From positions 124,001 to 188,000 of the forward strand of contig DATKSL010000012.1 in the NCBI GenBank assembly GCA_035531675.1: a stretch of DNA of 64,000 nucleotides, in the 5' to 3' direction. Position numbers and translations under genes: made by a program. Shown here one piece after another: positions 42,122 to 52,800 of the stretch (its first letter is position 1; every line of letters starts with the position of its first letter). This DNA is from JAJPIG01 sp035531675 (GTDB taxonomy: Bacteria > Desulfobacterota > Binatia > Binatales > Binataceae). The notes under the pieces were generated by a model that worked only from the letters and a program-made list of their open reading frames with translations, was not told where the DNA came from and did no database searches.

Positions 42122-42281
42122 GGGCGAACTGCTAAGCTTGGGACCCGCGCTTATCTTTCCGGCAATGATTGACTTTAGCGGTCGGGATTAGGTAATTCTG
42201 ACCTGTCGGTTAGCCGACAAATCCGAGGACTATGATGCCTGAAAAGAGAGCAGTATATACGGGCGGGGAGAGGAAGAACTG

Positions 42282-44153
42282 ATGATTATTATGCTCTCGT
42301 TTGCCATCCTGGCGGCGATCCTGGGGCTGGCCGGCTACTATTATCTGGGCACCAACCGCTACGGCGGCGATCGACAGGCAGGTCGGCTGGCGCTGACCGC
42401 CAGCCGCGGCGCGCTGGAGCGCGGCGCGGTCAAGGTCGAGGCTTGCCGCACGGTGCGCGTCTATTTCATCAAGCCCTCGCGCTACGATGAGAAGGGCTAC
42501 GTCCAGTATTTTCGATGGGGCGTGCAGCCGAATAATTCGCTGACCGTGCTGGCGGCGTTGAACGACGCCTACAACAAGCGCTATTCGGCCGAGCGCAACG
42601 TCTACCTCGAGACCATCATCTGGGACGAGATCTGCGACGGTGTGGTTAGTCCCGCCACCATCAAGGCCATCAAAGAGAAGGCGCAGGAGGACGGCGTCGA
42701 ATTGCTGGTGGGCTTGGCGGGCGTGCAATCCAACCAGTATCCGCGCGGCCGCGACCTGGCGCTGCAGTTCATCGGCTTGGGCGTGACCACGATGATGGGC
42801 GGGTTTCACGTCAGCGGCTATCCCGACTCGGTCAAGTTCCTCAACGAATGCGGGGTGACGACCGTGGTCGGCGAGGCCGAGAACCTGTGGGGCGAGATCG
42901 TCGAGGACTTCCTGCGCGGCGAGCTGCGGCTCAACTACTCGGTCACCGAGGGGATTCGCGCCAAAACCGGCCGCGACGACATCATCGTGCCGCTCATCAC
43001 CGACGCCCAGCTCCCGACGCTCGACGATCGTTACCTGACGCGCTTTTTCAATCCGGCCATGACCACGCTCGACACTTCGCGCGGCTGCCCCTTCACCTGC
43101 TCCTATTGCAGCGTGAAAAACGTCATGGGGCGCACGATGCGTTCGCGCGAGCCCGAGGCGGTGGTGAACTGGGTGCGCGACGCGATTCGCCACCACGGCA
43201 TCCAATCGCTGTTCCTGGTCGACGACGACTTTTTCCGCAGCCCGCGCTGGGAGGAGATTCTGACCGGTCTGGTCGAGGTCAAGCGCGAGTATCCGCAGCT
43301 CTCCTTCATGATGCAGGTCGATGTTGACGCCTCGTGCTACGCCAACGTCGCCGAGGGCGAGACCGAAGGCGCCAAGCATCGCCGCAGCCGCCGCTTCGTC
43401 GAACTGGCGGCGCGGGCGGGATGCTACTCGGCGTTCGTCGGGATCGAATCGCTCAACCCCGAGAATCTCAACTACGCCACCAAGTATCAGAATACCGACG
43501 ACCGGCAGCATCGCATGTCGTTCGAGCAGGCCCGCGCCCGGGTGCTGGAAAAGTACCGGCGGGTGGTCAACAACTGGCACAAGTGGGGCGTCTCGGTGCA
43601 TGCCGGCTACATGCTCGGCTTTCCGTTCGACGGCAAGGATTGCGGGCGCGTCGCGGCCGAGACCCTCAAGAAGATCGGCTTCGACATCGTTTCGTTCTTC
43701 ATCATGACGCCGCTGCCCGGCACCGAGGACCAGATTCTGCAGGCCAAGGAAGGAAACATTTTCGACTGGGATTTCAACAATCTCGACTCCCAGCACGTGA
43801 CGCTCAAGCATCCCAAGCTCGACGCGAGCTCCTGGATGGAAGCCTATCGGGAGGCGTTCACCGGCTTCTATACGCTGCGGCGCGCCATCAAGGCCATCTT
43901 CACGGTGATGGGCGGACACAACCTGAGCGCCGAAGCCCGCCGCTCGGTGCTGCGCCAGTTTCTGTATTACTTCTTCAGCTACCGTCAGGGACGCCATCCG
44001 ATGGTCGGCGGCATCTGGCAGATTCGCCGCCGCGACGTGCGGCGCAACGTGATCACCGACGACGAAGCGCGTCGCTACTACCTGGCCGGCGGATTACGCT
44101 TCGACGCCATCCTGCGCGGCGACGACGACGGCTTCGCCGGCGCGCCGGCGTAA
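42282..44153 (+). CDS. Radical SAM protein with N-terminal membrane anchor and B12-binding-like domain
   Basis: A 623-residue protein. Residues 1-20 form a hydrophobic helix (MLSFAILAAILGLAGYYYLG), a likely membrane anchor. Residues about 60-220 resemble a degenerate cobalamin-binding Rossmann domain (GLGVTTMMGGFHVSGYPD), as in B12-dependent radical SAM enzymes. The 4Fe-4S motif is C269-P-F-T-C273-S-Y-C276. The core continues through GIESLNPENL and GVSVHAGYMLGFPFDG. Enzymes of this class often methylate or rearrange lipids and cofactors. A GGGAGAGGAAG purine tract lies upstream of the ATG. Confidence 0.88.
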   Translation: MIIMLSFAILAAILGLAGYYYLGTNRYGGDRQAGRLALTASRGALERGAVKVEACRTVRVYFIKPSRYDEKGYVQYFRWGVQPNNSLTVLAALNDAYNKRYSAERNVYLETIIWDEICDGVVSPATIKAIKEKAQEDGVELLVGLAGVQSNQYPRGRDLALQFIGLGVTTMMGGFHVSGYPDSVKFLNECGVTTVVGEAENLWGEIVEDFLRGELRLNYSVTEGIRAKTGRDDIIVPLITDAQLPTLDDRYLTRFFNPAMTTLDTSRGCPFTCSYCSVKNVMGRTMRSREPEAVVNWVRDAIRHHGIQSLFLVDDDFFRSPRWEEILTGLVEVKREYPQLSFMMQVDVDASCYANVAEGETEGAKHRRSRRFVELAARAGCYSAFVGIESLNPENLNYATKYQNTDDRQHRMSFEQARARVLEKYRRVVNNWHKWGVSVHAGYMLGFPFDGKDCGRVAAETLKKIGFDIVSFFIMTPLPGTEDQILQAKEGNIFDWDFNNLDSQHVTLKHPKLDASSWMEAYREAFTGFYTLRRAIKAIFTVMGGHNLSAEARRSVLRQFLYYFFSYRQGRHPMVGGIWQIRRRDVRRNVITDDEARRYYLAGGLRFDAILRGDDDGFAGAPA

Positions 44154-44212
44154 CTGCCAGCCGCGGCGGCACAGGCCTCCCGCGCCGGGTCATCCTTAAG
44201 CGTCGGGCTTAG

Positions 44213-44221
44213 TGCTATGAT
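44213..44221 (+). promoter_or_regulatory. Candidate extended -10 promoter for the DUF507-cyaY genes
   Basis: The sequence tgctatgat provides a TG plus a TATGAT hexamer (44216-44221), an extended -10 element. No good -35 is present at the right distance. A transcript would start near 44228 and carry the hairpin at 44240-44263 in its leader. Confidence 0.35.
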
Positions 44222-44239
44222 CGCAGCCAGCGTACAGCT

Positions 44240-44263
44240 CCCGGCGCTCGCCCGAGCGCCGGG
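44240..44263 (+). promoter_or_regulatory. Strong hairpin before the first DUF507 gene
   Basis: A GC-rich inverted repeat with arms cccggcgctcg (44240-44250) and cgagcgccggg (44253-44263). It ends 18 bases before the GTG at 44282. It has no T-run after it, so it is a weak intrinsic terminator for the upstream radical SAM gene and may instead be a leader structure affecting translation of the downstream gene. Confidence 0.5.
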
Positions 44264-44281
44264 CATCGACGCGTAACCACA

Positions 44282-44554
44282 GTGCTCAGCGACGCACAAA
44301 TCGATACCCTGGCGAACCATCTGATCGAAGGGCTGATCAGCCGCGGTGCGATCAATCCGAAGGCCGACGTCAAGGCGCTGGTCGCGTGCGTGATCGAAAT
44401 GATGGCGGCGAACTTCGAGACCGAGGCCAAGATCGAGGACGAGGCTGAGCAGATGGCGGCGGAGCAGGCGCGGCTCAACCGCGGGCTCGACGCCGATCGG
44501 CTGCGCAGCATGATCAAACAACGCCTGGCCGACAAGAAGGGCTTCACCCTGTAG
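44282..44554 (+). CDS. DUF507 family protein (first of pair)
   Basis: A 90-residue charged helical protein. MLSDAQIDTLANHLIEGLISRG matches the DUF507 pattern I know: short helical proteins that usually occur as two adjacent genes. Function is unknown. It starts at a GTG behind a strong hairpin and is followed 36 bases later by a second DUF507 gene. Confidence 0.8.
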   Translation: MLSDAQIDTLANHLIEGLISRGAINPKADVKALVACVIEMMAANFETEAKIEDEAEQMAAEQARLNRGLDADRLRSMIKQRLADKKGFTL

Positions 44555-44590
44555 CCCGGAGGCGGGTGTGGGGGCGGTCAGAGACTGGCG

Positions 44591-44869
44591 ATGAGACTTA
44601 GCGAGCCGCGTATCCTCTACCTCGCGCGGGAGTCGCTCAACCGGCTTCGCGATGAGGGGCTGGCCGAGATTCCCAACTACTCGACGTCGCTCAGGATCGC
44701 GCGCGAGCTGGTGGCGGACTGGAACGAGCGCGGCGACGCCACCGACGCTCTCGTGCGGCGAAAAATCGCGTCGATCAAACGCGGCATCGTCGAGGGCAGC
44801 CCGGAGTGGGAGATCCTCTACCGTCGCTACCGCGATGAGGAGCTGCGCAAGAAGGGGCTCGCGCGCTGA
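44591..44869 (+). CDS. DUF507 family protein (second of pair)
   Basis: A 92-residue helical protein starting MRLSEPRILYLARESLNRL, typical of DUF507. It also has the conserved VRRKIASIKRGIVEGSPEWEILYRRYRDEEL segment in which charged helices alternate. Its partner lies just upstream and cyaY follows 14 bases downstream, so the three are probably co-transcribed. Function is unknown; the pair may form a heterodimer. Confidence 0.83.
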   Translation: MRLSEPRILYLARESLNRLRDEGLAEIPNYSTSLRIARELVADWNERGDATDALVRRKIASIKRGIVEGSPEWEILYRRYRDEELRKKGLAR

Positions 44870-44883
44870 CAGTCGTGCCGGCG

Positions 44884-45207
44884 ATGGACGAAAACGAATT
44901 CCTGCGGCTGGCTGACAGCTGCCTGTCGAGCGCCGCGAAATGGCTGGAGACGCTCGATCCCGACGAAGTCGATTACACGACCGGCGACGGCGTCGTGACC
45001 ATCGAGTTTCCTGACGGCGCCCGCTTCGTGCTGAGCCGTCAGCGCGCCGCCCGGCAGATGTGGCTGGCGGCGGACGCCTCCGGATTCCACTACGGATGGG
45101 ACGACGGCTCCCGCACCTGGCTTGAAGAGAAGGACCATCACGAGCTGTTCGCCCGTCTGGCGGAACTTCTCGGCGGCAAGTTCGGTCACCCGGTCGATCC
45201 GGCCTGA
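44884..45207 (+). CDS. cyaY: Frataxin-like iron donor protein CyaY
   Basis: A 107-residue protein of frataxin length and fold: an N-terminal acidic helix (DENEFLRLADSCLSSAAKWLE), then the beta-sheet segment VVTIEFPDGARFVLSRQ, the QMWLAADASGFHY core and a C-terminal helix. Frataxin regulates or supplies iron for iron-sulfur cluster assembly, which suits a genome rich in Rieske, CDGSH and radical SAM proteins. The ATG at 44884 was preferred over a GTG 9 bases upstream. Confidence 0.88.
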   Translation: MDENEFLRLADSCLSSAAKWLETLDPDEVDYTTGDGVVTIEFPDGARFVLSRQRAARQMWLAADASGFHYGWDDGSRTWLEEKDHHELFARLAELLGGKFGHPVDPA

Positions 45208-45291
45208 AGCCCCTTTTCCGAGCATCCCACTGTCTAAATTTCGTATTCTCTTCGCTTATTTTCTCCGATCGGAAGAAATCTAAGTGATTCG

Positions 45292-45318
45292 TTGGCACTC
45301 TCTCGTCAGGAGTGCTAA
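45292..45318 (+). promoter_or_regulatory. CIRCE operator (HrcA binding site)
   Basis: The inverted repeat ttggcactc - 9 bases - gagtgctaa matches the CIRCE consensus TTAGCACTC-N9-GAGTGCTAA with one base changed in the left arm. It lies about 105 bases upstream of groES and directly abuts the -35 hexamer of the promoter. HrcA repression relieved by heat shock is the established mechanism. No hrcA gene is in the window. Confidence 0.93.
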
Positions 45319-45346
45319 TTGACAATAGACAGGACATGATTATTCT
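45319..45346 (+). promoter_or_regulatory. Sigma-70-type promoter of groESL
   Basis: A consensus -35 TTGACA at 45319-45324 is followed after 16 bases by TATTCT at 45341-45346. It begins at the end of the CIRCE operator, so HrcA would block polymerase binding. The predicted leader to the groES start is about 70 bases. Confidence 0.75.
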
Positions 45347-45423
45347 GTGATGCGGAGGGCGCTCCGCGTCTTCCATCACTCAAAACCTAAACCCAATCGA
45401 CCCGAAGGAGGTTTCGCATTTCT

Positions 45424-45714
45424 ATGGACAAGATTAGACCGCTAGGCGATCGAATCCTGGTCAAGCGCATCAAGGAGGAGGAGAAAACCAAAGGCGGTAT
45501 CATTATCCCGGACACCGCCAAGGAAAAGCCCCAGGAAGGCAAAGTGGTGGCTGTGGGCAGGGGCAAGAAGACCGATGAAGGCAAGGTCATCCCGCTCGAC
45601 GTCAAGGCCGGCGACAAGGTGCTGTTCAGCAAGTACGGCGGCAGCGAGGTCAAGGTCGAAGGTGACGACCTGCTGATCCTGCGCGAGGACGACATCTTGG
45701 GCGTGCTCGAATAA
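45424..45714 (+). CDS. groS: Co-chaperonin GroES
   Basis: A 96-residue GroES: it begins MDKIRPLGDRILVKRI, has the mobile loop EEKTKGGIIIPDTAKEKPQEG, and ends DDLLILREDDILGVLE. It caps the GroEL ring during ATP-driven folding. An AAGGAGG ribosome-binding site lies 12 bases upstream. groEL follows 59 bases later under the same CIRCE-linked promoter. Confidence 0.98.
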   Translation: MDKIRPLGDRILVKRIKEEEKTKGGIIIPDTAKEKPQEGKVVAVGRGKKTDEGKVIPLDVKAGDKVLFSKYGGSEVKVEGDDLLILREDDILGVLE

Positions 45715-45773
45715 GGCTGCGTCGGCAGCGGTTCCATCTCAAGCAATACCAGTTCAAAAGAGGCAAATAGACT

Positions 45774-47402
<1,629 letters not shown>

Positions 47403-47420
47403 CCAGGCCGCAAGGCTGAG

Positions 47421-47446
47421 GCTGCGCCCGGCTGACCGGGCGCAGC
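47421..47446. terminator. First hairpin downstream of groEL
   Basis: Perfect 10-base arms gctgcgcccg (47421-47430) and cgggcgcagc (47437-47446) with a 6-base loop, 18 bases after the groEL stop. There is no T-run, so it may stabilise the 3' end rather than terminate on its own. Confidence 0.55.
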
Positions 47447-47457
47447 ATGGAATGTAT

Positions 47458-47490
47458 ACAGGGGCTGTCGCCATCGGCGACAGCCCCTGT
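47458..47490. terminator. Second hairpin, probable bidirectional terminator
   Basis: A perfect 15-base stem (47458-47472 and 47476-47490) with a 3-base loop, followed on the plus strand by gatttt. It lies between groEL and the convergent permease gene, so it can end transcripts from both sides. Confidence 0.7.
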
Positions 47491-47495
47491 GATTT

Positions 47496-48740
47496 TCAGC
47501 CGAACCGCAGTGCCGCGAGCGCGACTATCAACGCCGGCGGCATCACCAGTAGCCCAAGTTTCAGAAAGCTCCAGGCGCTTACGTGTTGACCCTCGCGGCG
47601 CAACGCCGCCAGCCACAGGATCGTTGCCAGCGAGCCGGTAACCGACAGATTCGGTCCGAGGTCCACGCCGATCAGCACCGCGCTGGCGACCTGCGGCGGG
47701 ACCCGCGCCGCTGACACCGCCGAACCCGCCATCAGACCCGCGGGCAGGTTGTTGACGAGGTTGCAAACCACCGCCAGCGCCACGCCGCTTCCCCACGTCG
47801 CCGCCAGCGCCGAGCGATTGGCCGTCATCTGCAGAAGATCGATCAGCGCCCTCAACGCGCCGCCGCGCTCCAAAGCTTCGACCATCACGAACAGGCCAGC
47901 CACCAGCGGAATGACGCTCCACGAGATGTCCTTTAGGACCAGCCACGGCGCTTCGCGCTTGAGCAACAGCACTATCGCGGCGGTGGCGGCGGCGGCCAGA
48001 AAGGTCGGCAGGCCAAGTTGCAGGCCGAAGCCCGAGGCGACCATCAGCGCGATCGCGGTGGCCGCGATGCCGGCGGCGGCGGTACGGCCGCCGCTCGACA
48101 ACGCCGGCATCTCGACCACGGCCCCGACTTCCTCCTGCTTCAGCGCCGTGCGCTGCGTCAACCACAGCATCGCGAAGGTGGCCGCGATCGACAGCAGCGA
48201 CGGCAGCGCGAAGCGGGTGAGCCATTCGGCGAGCGGCGGCATCTGCTGGCGGAAGATAACCAGGTTGGCCGGGTTCGAGATCGGCAGCACGAAGCTCGCG
48301 GCGTTGGCGATAAAGGCGCAGATCAGCAGGTAGGGCAGGGGATCCTTTACCTTCGCCGCCCTGGCCGCCGCAAATACCGCCGGGGTGAGAACCACCGCGG
48401 TGGCGTCGTTCGACATCACGATCGTGACCGCCGTGCCGACGCCAAAGATCAGCGCAAACAGCCCGGTGGCGGAGCCGCGCGCCAGACGAACGGCCGCGCC
48501 GGCGAGAAAGTCGAACAGGCCCTCTTTTCGCGCCAGTTCCGCGAGCAGCATCATGCCGCCCAGAAACAGGTAGACGTCGGTGCCCTTGCCGACCGCGTTC
48601 AGCGCATCGCTCCACGGCAGCAGTCCGAACGCGACCAGCGCGGCCGCGCCGGTCATCGCCCAGATCGCTTCGGGCAACCTCCACGGCGTGACGATCACGC
48701 CGAGGATACTCAGCGCGACGATTATCCAGATGGCGAGCAT
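47496..48740 (-). CDS. ArsB/NhaD-type ion transporter permease
   Basis: A 414-residue permease with about 11 membrane spans. VMSNDATAVVLTPAVFAAA and FVLPISNPANLVIF are the paired motifs of the ArsB / ion-transporter superfamily, with NNLPAGLMAGSA and DLGPNLSVTGSLATILWL in the second half. It could export arsenite or antimonite, or move other anions. No arsR or arsC gene is adjacent and the ArsA-type genes at 29-31 kb are far away, so the arsenic role is uncertain. It converges with groEL. Confidence 0.87.
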   Translation of the reverse strand: MLAIWIIVALSILGVIVTPWRLPEAIWAMTGAAALVAFGLLPWSDALNAVGKGTDVYLFLGGMMLLAELARKEGLFDFLAGAAVRLARGSATGLFALIFGVGTAVTIVMSNDATAVVLTPAVFAAARAAKVKDPLPYLLICAFIANAASFVLPISNPANLVIFRQQMPPLAEWLTRFALPSLLSIAATFAMLWLTQRTALKQEEVGAVVEMPALSSGGRTAAAGIAATAIALMVASGFGLQLGLPTFLAAAATAAIVLLLKREAPWLVLKDISWSVIPLVAGLFVMVEALERGGALRALIDLLQMTANRSALAATWGSGVALAVVCNLVNNLPAGLMAGSAVSAARVPPQVASAVLIGVDLGPNLSVTGSLATILWLAALRREGQHVSAWSFLKLGLLVMPPALIVALAALRFG

Positions 48741-48853
48741 GGCAGTCGCTAAGTTTACCGTGGCTGAACGCCACGCGCCCCATGCGATCGGGCCGGGAAT
48801 CGTTGGCGGATGCGACGCGGCTGGCTAAACTGGCGCAGTCCGGCTCCGGGTCA

Positions 48854-49393
48854 ATGGCGCAGCAATCCACAATCGAAACGATCACGGCCGCGCCGCGAAA
48901 GTTCGCGCGCTGGCTTGGGCACGATCTCAAAGCGATGGCGCCGGCGGCGCTCTTTTTCCTGGTCGGCTTCGCGCTGATCCTGCTGATCATCAAGCTGTTC
49001 GTCGAGCAGTATTCGATCGAGTTGCGGGTGCTCTCGAACGCAGTGCTGGGCGCGCTGTTCGCCGCCAAGGTCTCGCTGCTCCTCGACCGGCGCGATTGGA
49101 CCCGATCGCACGGCTACCGGCGCGCCGTAGTGGTGGCCGGCAAGGTCGTGCTCTACACCATTGCCGTGATCATCCTGGGGATCTTCGAGCATCTGATCGA
49201 AAATTATCGCCACAGCGGTTCGTTCGCTGGCGCGCTCGCCTTGTTCGATCAGCGCTTCAACGCCGGCCGCTTCTTCGCCGTGGTGATCTGCGTCGCGATG
49301 CTGTTCGCGGTGTTCTTCGTGATACAGGAGGTCAACCGGAAAATGGGCGCGGGCCAGATGTACGCGCTGTTCTTCGACCGCCCGCGGGCCTGA
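48854..49393 (+). CDS. Conserved multispan membrane protein, unknown function
   Basis: A 179-residue protein with four probable membrane helices: about residues 31-49 (AALFFLVGFALILLIIKLF), 60-77, 95-112 and 138-160 (FFAVVICVAMLFAVFFVIQE). Short polar loops and a cytoplasmic N-terminal segment (APRKFARWLGHDLK) surround them. It diverges from the permease over 113 bases and converges with the lipoprotein gene. I do not recognise the family. Confidence 0.72.
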   Translation: MAQQSTIETITAAPRKFARWLGHDLKAMAPAALFFLVGFALILLIIKLFVEQYSIELRVLSNAVLGALFAAKVSLLLDRRDWTRSHGYRRAVVVAGKVVLYTIAVIILGIFEHLIENYRHSGSFAGALALFDQRFNAGRFFAVVICVAMLFAVFFVIQEVNRKMGAGQMYALFFDRPRA

Positions 49394-49398
49394 GAGGC

Positions 49399-49842
49399 TC
49401 AGAACAGTGCGCCGCAGATTTGCGTCGCGTACGGAATCCGCGACGGCTCTTTCTTCGCGTACAACACGAAGCGGCCGCTGCCGATATAAAGCCGGCCCAG
49501 GCAGCGTACCACCGGCATAAAGACCTCCCCGCTCAGCGGCTGCGCGTAATCGGGCCGCGGCCGGCCGAGCAGGTCGAGCACCTCGATATAGCCGGAATCG
49601 AAAATCACGAACGCAGTCGGCTGATCGAAATGCCAGTGGCCGGTCGAGGTCACCGGCTTGCCATGCGGACGGAGCGTCACGCTCTGCACGAAGGTCCCGT
49701 CGGGCTTGAGCGTCAGGGTCTCGGTGGCGGCCGCATAGTCGGCGATATAGCTGCCGTAGACCGGCGACACCTCGGGCGGCTTGCATCCAACCAGCGCCGC
49801 GGCGAGCAGCGCGCACACCAGCATCAGGGCCGCCCGCTTCAT
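49399..49842 (-). CDS. Small lipoprotein coupled to addA
   Basis: A 147-residue lipoprotein: signal MKRAALMLVCALLAAALVGC with lipidated C20, then a beta-rich domain (VYGSYIADYAAATETLTLKP, TSTGHWHFDQPTAFVIFD) of the kind seen in small lipid-anchored stress or hypothetical proteins. Its ATG overlaps the addA stop by 4 bases, so it is probably translated from the addBA message. The function is unknown; its link to recombination genes may be only positional. Confidence 0.75.
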   Translation of the reverse strand: MKRAALMLVCALLAAALVGCKPPEVSPVYGSYIADYAAATETLTLKPDGTFVQSVTLRPHGKPVTSTGHWHFDQPTAFVIFDSGYIEVLDLLGRPRPDYAQPLSGEVFMPVVRCLGRLYIGSGRFVLYAKKEPSRIPYATQICGALF

Positions 49843-52800
49843 CGCGCTCCGCTCCAGCATCGCGCAACGTAGCCGCATCCGAGGCGGCGACAGTGAGACG
49901 GGCCGGCGGGTTTTTTCGGCCAGGCCGCGGGTCCGTCGCGATGCGCCCGGGAGTCCAGAATCGCATGGCCGAGCGCGACGATCTCGGCGCGCAGCGCCGC
50001 CGCATCCGGTATCGTCAACGCGCGGCGCTCGGTGCGGCCGCGAAGATAAACGATCTCGGCGCCGACGCGACGGCCGGGGTGATGCTCCAGGGTCGCCAGC
50101 GCGTAGCATCGGAGCTGCGTTTCGTAATCGTCCTCGCCGGGCCGCGCATACTTGTAGTCACGCACCACCAGTTGTCCGTCGCGCTCGACAAGGGCGTCGA
50201 TCTGCCCGTGCACGAAAATCGCGGTCGTGGGGTCGATAAGTTTCAGGAAGAACGGAATCTCACGCCCGATCATCGTACCGTCGTCGCTGTCGCGGCCCAC
50301 GGCATAACGCGTGAGGTCGAGCATTAACGCCTCGCGCGCCGTGCGATCCAGCGCGGCCTCGGCGGCCATCGAATCGACCAGTTCGCGAATCGTGTGCTCG
50401 AGGCCGGCGATGGGTGCGGCGGGGTCGAGCCGCTCCAGCACGGCATGGGCGATCGTGCCCATCGCGACGGCCGGCCCGCCGGGTGATGCGGCGCGCGCCG
50501 CGCCGGCCGTGCCCTCGGGCAACCGCAGCTCGTAACGCAGGTAGAACTGCCGCGGGCAGCGCGCAAAATCGTCGAGCTGGCTGGGGCTCACGGCCAGCTC
50601 GCGGGCGGCGGGCGGGACGAAAGCGAGCCGGCGCTCGGCGATTTCGAACAGCGTCCGCGCGGCGTTCGGGTCGGGCGCCGGCGCGCGATAAACCAGGTTT
50701 CGCGCCGCCAGCTCCTCGGCCCGCTGGAGCAGGACTTCGACCGTATAGCCGCCGACCTCGATCGCGACCGCCTGCGCCGTCGCGCTGGAGGCCGAGAACT
50801 CGCTCACCGCGCTGTGGCCGATCGCCTCGCGGACGGTTTCGGCCCAGTGCGCGTCGCTGCTGCCTGCGCTCAGGATCAGACGATCGCGCGCGCGCGTGAT
50901 CGCGACGTACAGAATACGGGCCGCCTCGGCGCGCTCTTCGTCGCGCACGGCGTTACGGTATTCATCGATAAGCGGGTTGGGCAACGGGTCGTCGCCGGGG
51001 CCGGCGGTGTCGCGTATCAGCAGTCCGTGGACCGGCGAGAGCAGCGGCTCGAGCGCGAGCGGAGGCGGCTTGCGGCCGAGGTCGGCGACAAACACGACCG
51101 GGAACTCGAGGCCCTTGGCCTGATGAATCGTCATCAGGCGCGCGACGTCCTCATGCTCGGCGGCGATTTGGGCCTGCGGCTCGCGCGGCTCGTCGGCGAC
51201 CAGGCGGCGCAGATGGGCGACGAATTCGTCGAGCCCGAAGAAGCGCCGGCTCTGGAAGCCGCGCGCCATCTCGATCAGCTTGCGCACGTTGGCGGCGCGC
51301 TGGCGCCCGTCATCGAGCCCGAGCTCGACCGCTTCGAAGCGGGTCAGTTCGAGCGCCCGTTCCAGGATCGCCGTGAGCGAACTGCGCTCACGCATCGCGC
51401 GGAGCTCGACCAGCGCGTCGCGGGCCGCGATCGCCTTGCCGCGTTCTACGTCCAGCCAGTCGAAGTCCTCGTCTGGATCGTCGAATAGCGCGCACAACGG
51501 CGGCGCCGGACGGCCGCCAGCGCGGATGGCTTCGAGGTGAAGCGCCAACTCCAGCAGGCACTGGTCCGAGAGCCCGAACAGCGGCGAACGCAGCGCGGCG
51601 GCCAGCGCCAGCGAGTCAAGTGGATTGGCGATCGCGGCGAGCAGCGCGGCCAGGTCGAGCACCTCGGGTGAGCCGTAAAAGCCGCGACCCTTGACGGTGT
51701 AATAGGGCACCGCGGCCGCGCGGAGCGCGCGTTCGTAGATCGCAACGTTTTCGAATGAGCGCAGTAGAATCGCAATATCGCCGAAGCGTGCGGGGCGCGG
51801 CGTATCACCGTCGGCGGCGGACTCGGCGAGCAGCTCGCAGTTTGCGACCAGCGCGACGATACGTGCGGCGATCGCGGCGGCTTCGAGCTCGCGACGCTCG
51901 CCGACTGCAGAGCCGTGCGGCGCGACGATAAGTTCGAGCGCGGGACCGCTGTGAGGTTCGGCGCGCCCGTGGACCAGGCGATGAGCCTCCGACCACGCGA
52001 TCCGGTAGGGCGGCGTCGGCTCCGCTCCGGGGCGCATCGCACACGCCGCGACCAGGTTGACGAACTCAACGATCGGCCGGACCGAGCGGCGATTGTACCG
52101 CAGCGGCGCGGGGGCCGGCGCCGGATTGCGCTCACGATTGAAGCCCCTGACGTCGGCGCCGCGGAAGCGATAGATCGACTGTTTCTCGTCGCCGACCATG
52201 AACAGCTCGGGCCCGGGCGCGCCGCCCTCGGCCAGAATCGCAACGATCTCATCCTGGATCGGATCGACGTCCTGATATTCGTCGACCAGCAGGGCGCAGA
52301 GCTCGGCGCGGTAGCGGCCGGCGATAGCCGAGTCAGCGCGCAGCAGATTGCGGCATCGCACCAGCAGGTCGTCGAAGGTGGCGAGGTTCTCGTCGCGCCG
52401 GCGCCGATCGAGATGAGCGGCGAGCTCGGCAATCAGCGCGGCGCTCTCGCGCGTCACGCCGGCCGCCCGCCCGGCGCCGTAAGCGGCCCGCAGCTCTTCG
52501 ATCTTTCCGGCGATCGCCTTGACGGATTCCTTGATGGTTTTGTTTTGCGCAGCCGGCAGCAATTCTTGGAGCGTAGCGAGCACCTCCAACCGTTCGAATT
52601 CCGAGTCGGCGCGAAGCTCCTCAAGCGCTCGTTTCAGCCCCGGCCACGGCGCGCGCAGATCACGCAATTTAACGCCCGCCGCGCCGGAAATTCCCTGGCT
52701 TTGCATGAGTTTATCGATCAGCTCGATCACGCTTCGTGCGCGTTGCGGGAGCTCGGCACCGTACGCGTCGAGCCGGGCGGCGGTGAGCTCACCGTGTTCG

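Noticed and set aside
42204..42219. Hairpin tgtcgg-ttag-ccgaca between ptsP and the radical SAM gene
   Set aside because: Only a 6-base stem with no T-run; it could be chance in GC-rich DNA.
47496..48740. Treating the ArsB-type permease and ArsA-type ATPases as one arsenic efflux system
   Set aside because: They are about 17 kb apart with no arsR, arsC or arsD nearby, and the ATPase pair does not have the fused ArsA form.
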